The translations under genes were made by a program, and so were the position numbers. The notes beneath the pieces are model-generated. The model worked only from the letters and a program-made list of their open reading frames with translations, had not been told where the DNA came from and did not search any database. A stretch of 11,201 nucleotides of DNA from Labilibaculum sp. (GTDB taxonomy: Bacteria; Bacteroidota; Bacteroidia; Bacteroidales; Marinifilaceae), in NCBI GenBank assembly GCA_016743925.1, contig JADGFH010000123.1, forward strand, positions 1 to 11,201. The letters are read 5' to 3'. Positions 1 to 7,082 of this stretch are shown here, piece by piece (positions within the stretch are counted from its first letter, which is position 1; each line of letters opens with the position of its first letter).

Positions 1-253
1 CTATTTCTTCTTTCGAAAGATGAACAGAAACACAATCTTCCTCAACTAGTTTATCTTCAATTCGATTGGTTAAGTCTTCATCCAAGTCATCACTTGCTAA
101 TCCAGGCCAACCAATCCACTTCCCATTATATTCCTTATAAACTGATCTCATTCCCGTAGCCAAGCCGCCTACGCTGGGAGTAAGTTCAATATTATCATTT
201 TCTACGTTAATGCTAACAGGGAGTCTATTGGAAACAATGTGAATTCTATTCAT
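1..253 (-). CDS. otsA: Trehalose-6-phosphate synthase, N-terminal part (runs off left edge)
   Basis: The minus strand reads open from an ATG at 253-251 to the window edge, giving 84 codons of the N-terminus. The enzyme (GT20 family) transfers glucose from a nucleotide sugar to glucose-6-phosphate, making trehalose-6-phosphate in the cytoplasm. Visible family signatures are IVSNRLPV (residues 6-13), whose arginine contacts the phosphate in family members, the glycine loop PSVGGLATG (26-34) that lines the sugar-nucleotide site, and WIGWPG (46-51). This start is chosen because it places the SNRLPV strand at the extreme N-terminus, as is normal for OtsA. In many Bacteroidota the protein continues into a C-terminal trehalose-6-phosphate phosphatase domain, but that part lies outside the window, so a bifunctional form cannot be confirmed. 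It is divergent from the GH15 gene, with 102 bp between the two starts. The family call is firm; the exact donor sugar is not determined. Confidence 0.93.
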   Translation of the reverse strand, partial: MNRIHIVSNRLPVSINVENDNIELTPSVGGLATGMRSVYKEYNGKWIGWPGLASDDLDEDLTNRIEDKLVEEDCVSVHLSKEEI

Positions 254-265
254 AAAATGTCTGTT

Positions 266-273
266 TAATTTTG
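266..273 (+). promoter_or_regulatory. Candidate -7 promoter element for the GH15 gene
   Basis: TAATTTTG matches the Bacteroidota -7 consensus TAnnTTTG exactly and lies in the divergent intergenic region, 82 bp upstream of the GH15 start. No good TTTG -33 element sits 18-21 bp upstream, so this is a half-supported promoter. On the minus strand, TAGTTTTT (286-279) is a one-mismatch candidate for the divergent otsA, leaving a leader of roughly 20 nt. Confidence 0.35.
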
Positions 274-355
274 GTTCGAAAAACTATAGTTTGTCATGAA
301 AAATCTCTATTTTCCCTTTAGTTTTTATGGTTAAGCTCTAAAATAGCATTTTTTT

Positions 356-2167
356 ATGAAGAATTTAAATTATGGGATAGTAGGAAACTGTAGAAGTGCG
401 GCATTGATATCCGAAAAAGGATCTCTGGATTGGGTTTGTTTACCACAATTCGATTCGTCTTCTGCTTTTGCTAAGTTGTTGGATAAGAATGAGGGAGGTA
501 GTTTTGAGATTCTGCCAGAAAAGTTGTCAGATGTTAAACAGGAATATAAAAAAAATACAAATATTTTAATTACACGTTTTGAGTGTATTGATGGAGTGTT
601 TGAAGTTTTGGATTTTATGCCAAGATATCTTACCGAAAAAAATGATTACTACTCGCCACCAGATGTGATTCGTTATTTTCGTTTGGTTTATGGAAAACCT
701 AGTTTTAAAATTAAGTACAATCCTCAATTGGATTATGCGAAAAACGAAACAAAAAGTAAAATTTCCAGAGAAGAATTTATAAAATCATATACGACATCCG
801 GTAATTACGATTCTTTGTATTTGTATACTAGTTTTGAAGAAACTGATATCTTGAATGAAGAAATTATTCAATTAGAAAAGGATGAATTTTGCCAGATAAG
901 TTATAATCAAAAGTTACTAGAGCAAACTCTTGATCGTACATACTTAAAGCTACAAAGAACGAAAACCTACTGGTTAAATTGGAGCGAAAAAACAAAGGAA
1001 CTTCCTTTGTATAAGGAGGAAACGATTCGGAGTGCCTTGGTTTTAAAATTGCTTAGTTATCAAAAGAGTGGGGCAGTACTTGCAGCCGTAACAACTTCAT
1101 TACCCGAAACAATTGGCGAAGTTCGCAATTGGGATTATCGTTTTTGTTGGATTCGAGATGGATCGATGGTAGTAAAAACATTGACTCAACTTGGACATTA
1201 TAATGTTGCCAAGCGGTATCTAAACTTCATTATGGATATTATTCCTGAGAAAAAGGAAAAAATTCAAATCATGTATGGCATTAATGGTGAGAAAAGACTT
1301 ACCGAATATGAATTGGATCATTTGGAAGGTTATGAGGGATCTAAGCCAGTTCGAGTTGGTAATGCGGCATACAAACAAAAACAAAATGACATTTACGGAA
1401 TCTTACTTGATTTGATTCATCAACATTTTGAGATGTTCGAAAATTCATTGGATCATAGTGAAGAACTTTGGACAATTGTGAGGAGTATTGTTAAAGTGGT
1501 TGAAGAGAATTGGAAGAAACCTGATCGCGGGATTTGGGAAATTCGAGGCAAAAGCCTTCATTTTACCTTTAGTAAAGTGATGTGTTGGGTCGCATTTGAC
1601 CGTGCAGTTAAAATTGCCGCTTTGTTGCAACGAGAATATTACGTGGGAAAATGGACCGTACTGAGACATTCTGTTAAGGATGATATATTGAAAAAAGCGT
1701 GGAGTGAAAAGAAACAAGCATTTACGCAGTTCTATGATTCAGAAGATATGGATGCTTCGGTTCTTTTAATGGAAAGTTACGGTTTTATCGATGCAAAAGA
1801 TGAAAAATATAAATCTACTGTTCTTACCATTCAAAAAGAGTTAGAACACGATGGTTTGATGTATCGATATAAGAATCAAGATGATTTTGGAACGCCAAAA
1901 TCGGCATTTACTATTTGTTCGTTTTGGATGATTAACAGTCTTTATAAAATAGGTAAGAAGAAAGAAGCCAAAGAGAAGTTCGATAGGTTATTAGGTTACT
2001 CAAATCATCTTGGATTGTTTGCCGAAGATATCGATTTTGCAACCAAAAGAATGTTAGGGAATTTTCCTCAAGCATATTCTCACTTGGCAATCATCGAAAC
2101 TGCTTTAAATTTCTCGAGTGGTAAATTCGATGATGAAGATCGTTTGATTGATCAACTGGGTAGCTAA
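356..2167 (+). CDS. Glycoside hydrolase family 15 protein (glucoamylase / trehalase-like)
   Basis: This 603-residue protein has no signal peptide and is probably cytoplasmic. The N-terminal beta-sandwich domain (about residues 1-200) opens with YGIVGNCRSAALISEKGSLDW, the usual start of bacterial GH15 proteins. The (alpha/alpha)6 barrel follows, with NWDYRFCWIRD (258-268), HLEGYEGSKPVRVGN (322-336), GIWEIRG (392-398) and GNFPQAYSH (568-576). By family analogy Glu395 is the general acid and Glu557 (in AEDID) the general base, so the active site looks intact. GH15 members hydrolyse alpha-glucosidic bonds by inversion. Most are glucoamylases or dextranases, but the mycobacterial trehalase also belongs here. 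Divergence from a trehalose-6-phosphate synthase gene makes trehalose or a related alpha-glucoside a plausible substrate; this is inference from context. Length is normal for the bacterial subgroup. The ATG lies after a T-rich leader without a Shine-Dalgarno sequence, and a strong hairpin terminator follows the stop. Confidence 0.93.
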   Translation: MKNLNYGIVGNCRSAALISEKGSLDWVCLPQFDSSSAFAKLLDKNEGGSFEILPEKLSDVKQEYKKNTNILITRFECIDGVFEVLDFMPRYLTEKNDYYSPPDVIRYFRLVYGKPSFKIKYNPQLDYAKNETKSKISREEFIKSYTTSGNYDSLYLYTSFEETDILNEEIIQLEKDEFCQISYNQKLLEQTLDRTYLKLQRTKTYWLNWSEKTKELPLYKEETIRSALVLKLLSYQKSGAVLAAVTTSLPETIGEVRNWDYRFCWIRDGSMVVKTLTQLGHYNVAKRYLNFIMDIIPEKKEKIQIMYGINGEKRLTEYELDHLEGYEGSKPVRVGNAAYKQKQNDIYGILLDLIHQHFEMFENSLDHSEELWTIVRSIVKVVEENWKKPDRGIWEIRGKSLHFTFSKVMCWVAFDRAVKIAALLQREYYVGKWTVLRHSVKDDILKKAWSEKKQAFTQFYDSEDMDASVLLMESYGFIDAKDEKYKSTVLTIQKELEHDGLMYRYKNQDDFGTPKSAFTICSFWMINSLYKIGKKKEAKEKFDRLLGYSNHLGLFAEDIDFATKRMLGNFPQAYSHLAIIETALNFSSGKFDDEDRLIDQLGS

Positions 2168-2190
2168 AAATATTACATTAGTACAAAGGT

Positions 2191-2234
2191 AAACAGCACC
2201 AAATTTGAAAATTAAATTTGGTGCTGTTTGTTTT
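2191..2234 (+). terminator. Rho-independent terminator after the GH15 gene
   Basis: A perfect 16-bp inverted repeat has arms at 2191-2206 (AAACAGCACCAAATTT) and 2214-2229, a 7-nt loop between them, and GTTTT after the second arm. It begins 24 bp past the GH15 stop codon. The core AACAGCACC/GGTGCTGTT is GC-containing and stable in this AT-rich background. The T-tract is interrupted but adequate. Confidence 0.85.
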
Positions 2235-2666
2235 CCTAGATTGACATCTATTCACTGTTTTTTATAAAGGTTCTTTAGTTGTGTATGTTTTATTCTATGT
2301 GTTAGAATTACTTAATAAGTAACTACAATTTAATACAGAAAAGTTGTTCTTAAAACATCATTATAATGAAGAGTGTAAATTTAGGATTCTACATTAATAA
2401 TTATCGAATACCTATCAGGTTTTATATTTTTTATTCGGAGGATATATTATTTATGCTTAATATATTTTAGTTAGAAAAATATAAAATAGTTGCTGTGTAT
2501 TTAATATTTTGTTTTAGTAATGGTGTTGATATTGAAGTTGCTACATTCTTTTTTTGTGGATAGTGCCATTTTGTTGTATAGGTTATCGAAAGGGAAACAA
2601 TTTTAAATGTCATTTAATGTCATTATATTTATTAGCTTTTAAATTTAATTCTAAAAAATACAACAA
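2235..2666. other. AT-rich intergenic region without a convincing gene
   Basis: This stretch between the GH15 terminator and the lipoprotein gene is strongly AT-rich with frequent stops in all frames. The longest ATG-initiated plus-strand frame I could follow is 34 codons (2366-2470) and has no recognisable content. A Shine-Dalgarno-like GGAGG at about 2436-2440 precedes an ATG that opens only five codons. Nothing resembles a tRNA or a known RNA. The only structured element is the 9-bp tandem repeat near 2606-2624, listed separately. Confidence 0.6.
2601..2640 (+). promoter_or_regulatory. Candidate promoter with tandem 9-bp repeat upstream of the lipoprotein gene
   Basis: AATGTCATT occurs twice in direct orientation (2606-2614 and 2616-2624) with a 10-bp period, one turn of the helix. 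It is immediately followed by TATATTTA (2624-2631), one mismatch from TAnnTTTG. A weak -33-like TTTT at 2601-2604 sits 19 bp upstream. A second one-mismatch box, TAGCTTTT, is at 2633-2640. The repeats would therefore fill the spacer of the candidate promoter, a position where a regulator could bind. In such AT-rich sequence, chance boxes are common. Confidence 0.3.
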
Positions 2667-3119
2667 ATGAAACAGTTATATATTATGTCCTTTAATAAAA
2701 TTATATTTCAGTTATCCTTTTTATTCTTTTTATTTGGATGTGTGCCAAATAAAAAAATAAATAAAGAAGAGGTTCATGCCCAAAAGAATACTTACCAACA
2801 AATTGCAGAAAAAAAGTTTGGCGAAAAAGCAGAGTATGCATTAAATTCAGATAAAAGTTATGTGTTGTGTGAAAATATTATTGAAGAACCTTTACTCAAT
2901 CCAAATCAGTTGACAGAGTTTTTTGTATACGATATACAAAAGGGAGAAATTATTTATACAGACAAATTAGCTAATGCCAAAATATCATGGCACAACAATA
3001 CACAACTCTTAATAACCAATCAGAAAGGATATATTGCCAATCCTACTGATACAGGAAAATGGACTTATATTTTTGATCTCAAATCAAAGAGAAAAATTAC
3101 ACAAAAAAAACCTCAATAA
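2667..3119 (+). CDS. Small lipoprotein of unknown function
   Basis: A 150-residue protein with a lipoprotein signal peptide: a hydrophobic stretch at residues 11-24 ends in FLFGC, giving Cys25 as the lipidated residue. An alternative start at Met7 (position 2685) would give an 18-residue signal, the commoner size; no Shine-Dalgarno sequence decides between them. The residues after the cysteine (VPNKK) are basic and lack the acidic surface-export signal described for Bacteroidota lipoproteins, so a periplasm-facing location is more likely (inference). The mature part is charged and contains beta-strand-rich segments such as FFVYDIQKGEIIYTD (about 96-110) and SWHNNTQLLITNQKGYI, which look like one or two blades of a TolB/WD40-type repeat, too few for a propeller. 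I do not recognise the family. The stop lies 31 bp before the T9SS-exported propeller gene, so co-transcription is likely. It might assist or anchor that protein, but this is untested. Confidence 0.75.
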   Translation: MKQLYIMSFNKIIFQLSFLFFLFGCVPNKKINKEEVHAQKNTYQQIAEKKFGEKAEYALNSDKSYVLCENIIEEPLLNPNQLTEFFVYDIQKGEIIYTDKLANAKISWHNNTQLLITNQKGYIANPTDTGKWTYIFDLKSKRKITQKKPQ

Positions 3120-3150
3120 GAAAGATTAACCAACTAACTAATATAGATTT

Positions 3151-6100
3151 ATGAAAACGAAACACCTTTTGCTTTCTGTCGGACTCCTTGTCTTTTCTGG
3201 GATTCTTATCAGTTATTATTCGCAGCATACGGAAAAGCAATTTTCTAGCGATGAATTTACACCGGAAGAATTCTGGCAAAAGCAATATCAAGAGAAAAAG
3301 GCAAAAAGAAAAGTGGGCTATAGTAAAGCCAATAAGCCTGATATGTACAGTAAGTACTTTAAAAATATTACAACGAGAATTGGAGAAAGCGAATCTGGTT
3401 ACCAGATGAACTATAAAACATTAGAATTACAAAAGGCTCGTAGAAATAATTCTAAATTAAAAAGTGTAAAAGCGAGCTTAGATTTTATTCAACGTGGTCC
3501 TGCCAATGTAGGAGGCCGTACTCGTGCTATTATTGTTGATCCTGATGATGTCAACAAAAACACTTGGATTGCAGGTAGTGCAACAGGAGGAATTTGGAAA
3601 ACTATAGATGGTGCTGAAAACTGGACAAATCTATCTGATGATTTGACTAATTTGTCAGTAAATGCTTTAGCCATGGCAAATTCCAATAGTGATATTATTT
3701 ACGCTGGAACTGGAGAAAGTTTTCCTGGAAGTGCTCAAAACCTTGGAAATGGTATTTGGAAATCAATTGATAGAGGGATAAATTGGACCCAACTGAGTAA
3801 TACTTCGACAGATAAGCAATTCGGTTATGTGAATCGTCTTTTTGTGAATCCGATTAACGCGGAAATCGTAATTGCTGCTACAGAAGCAGGGATATTCAAA
3901 TCAATTAATGGGGGAACTGATTGGGTACAAGTTTATGAAAGTGCTAGAGGAGTTGAAGATTTGACAGCCTATCCTGCTGCAAGAGATACTATATTCGCTG
4001 GTGAAAATAGAAAAGGAATTCTCCGTACTGTGAATGGTGGTGATACTTGGGAACTTTTTTCTAAAGGTTTATCTACTGGAAGTCGTTATGAAATAGCAGT
4101 ATCTCCTGTAAATAGAAATTTTATTTATACGAGTATTGATATTTCAGATGAAGTATCAGAGGTTTTCTTTTCAATGGACAATGCGAACAATTGGGCTAAA
4201 TTTGATGATGCTCAAAATTTTCTTGGTGGACAAGGAGGATATGATAATGCAATTGAGGCACATCCATTTATTGATAGTGTAGTATTCGTAGCTGGTGTAA
4301 ATATGTGGAAGCTTGCTTTTAATAAAACGGCCACAGAAAAATCCTCTGCTGTAAAAGCTGCCTACACTGTAGATACTGATTTTCTTTCTTTTGTTAGTTT
4401 TGGAGGTAGTCACTTAAATGGCGGTTTAAGTGTTGATGAGGGAACTAATGTTCTTTCGACCGATTGGACTTCAGTAGAAATCCGTTTTGGAGATGGATTA
4501 ACTCAAAAAGCACACCGTTTCACCGTACCTGACAAAAAAACATCGGGAGTAGCTGCGGCTGAATATACTTATGTGGATTATGTTGATGTTCCTTTTCAAG
4601 TTTGGGATATTACTAATAATAAACAGCTTATGGTTTCTTTTCGTGATCAGGAAAAAAATAATATTTTTGATCTTTATACACGCAATGGAGACAGTGATGC
4701 ATATGGAGATTTAGGGCGGGAATATATCTTTATTAATGCTATAGAATACAATGCAAGCGCACCAGATGCAAGTATTACTGTTGCAGGTGGACACTTGAAT
4801 AAAGCTCTTTATATGATCTGGCCGGAGTTAAAGGTTGGAGCTACATGGGACGCGGAGAACCTACCAACATCAAAAATAGTTGTAGAATATGGAGCTATAG
4901 AAGTATTTGGTGGTAAAAAAACTAGTGTTGCTGATGCTTATGGAAATAATGGTGGCGCAAATGCATACGATCAAGGTGCAGGATTTGGTGATATCAAGAT
5001 ACCTGGCTTGCACCCCGATCATCACTGCATTACAATTATTCCATTGGAAAATAATAAATTTAGAGTTGTCAATGGTAATGACGGTGGTATTGGTGTTTCA
5101 GAGGATAATGGGATAAAATTTACTCAAATGCCGAATAATTATATAACCACTCAATTTTATGGTGTAGCTAAAAATCCTGATGCTAATGAATACATTGGAG
5201 GAATGCAGGATAACGGTACGTGGCAGTCAGCTGCAGCAGAAGATGCTTCGTCAACCTCTAATTATTTCTTTAGATTAGGAGGAGATGGTTTCGAATGTTT
5301 ATGGCATAGAAGAGATTCTAAGAAGCTTTTGGGAAGTATTTATTATAATGATATTTTCATATCAACGAATGGTGGAGAAACTTGGGGAGACGTTGAAGGA
5401 ATCACTGAAGAAGATGGTCCTTTTGTTACAAAGTTATCAGCCTCTAAATGGAATCCGGATGTTGTTTTTGCTGTTGCGAAAGAAGGAGTTTATAAATCTA
5501 CTGATTTTGGAGCTAACTGGACTCTCAAAAATATTAATTCCTACTGGAAAGGTGTTAGTAGTCAGCATAATGTGGAAGTGTCTCTTGCAGATCCAAACAT
5601 TGTATGGGCTGGTGCTGCCATGGTAACTAACGGGGAATACAAAATTCATGTTTCACAGGATGAAGGGGAAACCTACTCAGCTGTGAATGAATATGCAGAA
5701 AAGAACATGGGTGCTTTTATTAGTGGAATTGCCACTCACCCAACTCAAGCATCAACAGCTTATTTGCTATTTTCCAATAGTAATTCACCTAAGATTTTAA
5801 GAACGAAAGATCTTGGTCAAAACTGGGAAGATATCTCAGGATTTGGAACTGGAGCGGCAAGTACAAATGGTTTTCCAGATGTAGTAACTCATTGTATGAT
5901 TGTATTACCTAACGATACTAAAACTCTTTGGGCTGGTACTGAGATTGGATTATTTGAATCTACAGATGATGGTGTTTCTTGGAATGCCTTGGAAAGTAAT
6001 TTTCCTCCTGTATCTATTTATGACATGCAGGTTGTTGGTAAGCAGGTTGTCATAGCAACACATGGTCGAGGTGTTTGGAGTGTAGATATTCCAGATATTG

Positions 6101-6882
6101 ATCGTATTCCGGAAATTTCAGAATATAAAGAGGTTCAGGATAAAGTCATTAATCTTAATATAAATGTAAAAGTTGATTATGACAAGCTGGAAATTTATCT
6201 AAATGATGTTGTATACCAAAGTATTGATACTCCAGAAAAGGGAGAACAAACTTTTCCTATAACTGTTGATCAAGCTGGGATTTACAATTCTTACGTAATT
6301 GGTTATATTAGCGATGAGACGTTTAAGTCGAACCAAGAAGAAGTCGTGGTGGAGGATAAAATTCCATCAATTAATTTATTAGAGGTTATAGCGGAGCATA
6401 GATTAAATCTTGTGGTAGATATTCCAGTAATGTTCGACAAGTTTGAAATTCATGTAAACAATGCAATATTCAAGACAGTAACCAATCCTGCAGTAGGAAC
6501 AGCTAGTTATGAAATATATGCTAAAGATGCTGGAGTTTACAGTGTATATATTATTGGTTACTTATTTGATTCTCCTTTCCAGTCGAATACAAAGGAAGTG
6601 GAAATGATTATTACCGATGTCGAAACGATTAATCAGGAAGTCAATGAGATGAAAATTTATCCTAATCCATGTAGAGAAAAGTTCAATCTTCAGTTGGGGA
6701 ATTTATCGCAAGACTATTCTTTGGAAATTCTCGATTTAAGTGGAAGAACAGTATATACAATCAAGGATCGAAATGCAGGAGTTAACCTTATTCGATTTGG
6801 ATCGTTGGAAGCTGGTCTTTATATCGTTCGTGTGACATTGGATGATAAAGTAATATCAAGTAAAATTCAAGTGATTAAATAA
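3151..6882 (+). CDS. Secreted T9SS cargo: sortilin/VPS10-like Asp-box beta-propeller protein with inserted module
   Basis: A 1243-residue exported protein. Residues 5-22 form an N-terminal hydrophobic signal for Sec export. Residues about 113-985 contain roughly eleven Asp-box-type (BNR) turns, for example SIDRGINW (205-212), SINGGTDW (251-258), STNGGETW (738-745), STDFGANW (783-790) and STDDGVSW (937-944). They end in ATHGRGVW (969-976), the closing strand typical of VPS10/sortilin-like and GH74-like propellers. About 396-615 is a non-propeller insertion. Two similar repeats of about 84 residues (988-1071 and 1072-1155) look Ig-like. The tail from about 1167 carries IYPNPC, LEILDLSGR and GLYIVRV, the signatures of the type A T9SS sorting domain that directs passage across the outer membrane and, usually, cleavage with attachment to surface lipopolysaccharide. 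Catalytic activity is not evident. Propellers of this class often bind or act on polysaccharides or proteins, and no substrate is assigned. It follows the lipoprotein gene by 31 bp. Confidence 0.92.
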   Translation: MKTKHLLLSVGLLVFSGILISYYSQHTEKQFSSDEFTPEEFWQKQYQEKKAKRKVGYSKANKPDMYSKYFKNITTRIGESESGYQMNYKTLELQKARRNNSKLKSVKASLDFIQRGPANVGGRTRAIIVDPDDVNKNTWIAGSATGGIWKTIDGAENWTNLSDDLTNLSVNALAMANSNSDIIYAGTGESFPGSAQNLGNGIWKSIDRGINWTQLSNTSTDKQFGYVNRLFVNPINAEIVIAATEAGIFKSINGGTDWVQVYESARGVEDLTAYPAARDTIFAGENRKGILRTVNGGDTWELFSKGLSTGSRYEIAVSPVNRNFIYTSIDISDEVSEVFFSMDNANNWAKFDDAQNFLGGQGGYDNAIEAHPFIDSVVFVAGVNMWKLAFNKTATEKSSAVKAAYTVDTDFLSFVSFGGSHLNGGLSVDEGTNVLSTDWTSVEIRFGDGLTQKAHRFTVPDKKTSGVAAAEYTYVDYVDVPFQVWDITNNKQLMVSFRDQEKNNIFDLYTRNGDSDAYGDLGREYIFINAIEYNASAPDASITVAGGHLNKALYMIWPELKVGATWDAENLPTSKIVVEYGAIEVFGGKKTSVADAYGNNGGANAYDQGAGFGDIKIPGLHPDHHCITIIPLENNKFRVVNGNDGGIGVSEDNGIKFTQMPNNYITTQFYGVAKNPDANEYIGGMQDNGTWQSAAAEDASSTSNYFFRLGGDGFECLWHRRDSKKLLGSIYYNDIFISTNGGETWGDVEGITEEDGPFVTKLSASKWNPDVVFAVAKEGVYKSTDFGANWTLKNINSYWKGVSSQHNVEVSLADPNIVWAGAAMVTNGEYKIHVSQDEGETYSAVNEYAEKNMGAFISGIATHPTQASTAYLLFSNSNSPKILRTKDLGQNWEDISGFGTGAASTNGFPDVVTHCMIVLPNDTKTLWAGTEIGLFESTDDGVSWNALESNFPPVSIYDMQVVGKQVVIATHGRGVWSVDIPDIDRIPEISEYKEVQDKVINLNINVKVDYDKLEIYLNDVVYQSIDTPEKGEQTFPITVDQAGIYNSYVIGYISDETFKSNQEEVVVEDKIPSINLLEVIAEHRLNLVVDIPVMFDKFEIHVNNAIFKTVTNPAVGTASYEIYAKDAGVYSVYIIGYLFDSPFQSNTKEVEMIITDVETINQEVNEMKIYPNPCREKFNLQLGNLSQDYSLEILDLSGRTVYTIKDRNAGVNLIRFGSLEAGLYIVRVTLDDKVISSKIQVIK

Positions 6883-6927
6883 GCTTAGAATAAAATTTTC
6901 TATCTAATAGAAAGTCTTAATCAATAC

Positions 6928-6960
6928 AAAAACCTCAGGTACTAGCATCTGAGGTTTTTT
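6928..6960 (+). terminator. Rho-independent terminator after the T9SS cargo gene
   Basis: An 11-bp perfect inverted repeat has arms AAAAACCTCAG (6928-6938) and CTGAGGTTTTT (6949-6959) around a 10-nt loop and ends in a run of six T. It lies 45 bp past the stop codon. The A-run on the left arm gives a T-run on the other strand, so it could also act as a back-up terminator for convergent purL. Confidence 0.88.
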
Positions 6961-7030
6961 ATTTCTAATTTGTTAGGATTAGGTATGGTAATGTAATTAG
7001 GAATTGTTTCAAAGAACTCTTAATTGGGGC

Positions 7031-7062
7031 AAAAAAAATACCCCCTTGAAAAAGGAGGTATT
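7031..7062 (-). terminator. Rho-independent terminator of purL
   Basis: Inverted repeat arms lie at 7037-7047 (AATACCCCCTT) and 7052-7062 around a 4-nt loop. A run of eight A at 7031-7038 overlaps the outer end of the left arm and reads as eight T downstream on the minus strand. The hairpin starts about 20 bp past the purL stop. In the purL direction the one non-Watson-Crick position is a G-U wobble, while in the plus direction it is a C-A mismatch. Orientation and T-run therefore both assign it to purL. Confidence 0.88.
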
Positions 7063-7082
7063 CTATATTTAAGTAGTTGATT

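Noticed and set aside
1445..1717. 90-codon minus-strand open frame inside the GH15 gene
   Set aside because: It is antisense to strongly conserved GH15 sequence including the GIWEIRG motif, with no recognisable protein features; a shadow frame.
2366..2470. 34-codon plus-strand frame in the intergenic region
   Set aside because: Very short, AT-driven composition, no initiation signal and no resemblance to a known small protein.
2436..2470. GGAGG Shine-Dalgarno-like site before an ATG
   Set aside because: The ATG opens only five codons before a stop, and Bacteroidota genes rarely depend on such sites; probably chance.
2667..3119. Lipoprotein read as a truncated or frameshifted gene because of A-runs near both ends
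   Set aside because: It has a complete signal peptide and lipobox and a clean stop. I saw no continuation of a related protein in other frames before the next gene.
5285..5626. 113-codon open frame in another frame inside the T9SS cargo gene
   Set aside because: It overlaps intact Asp-box repeats of the real frame and its composition is typical of an out-of-frame translation.
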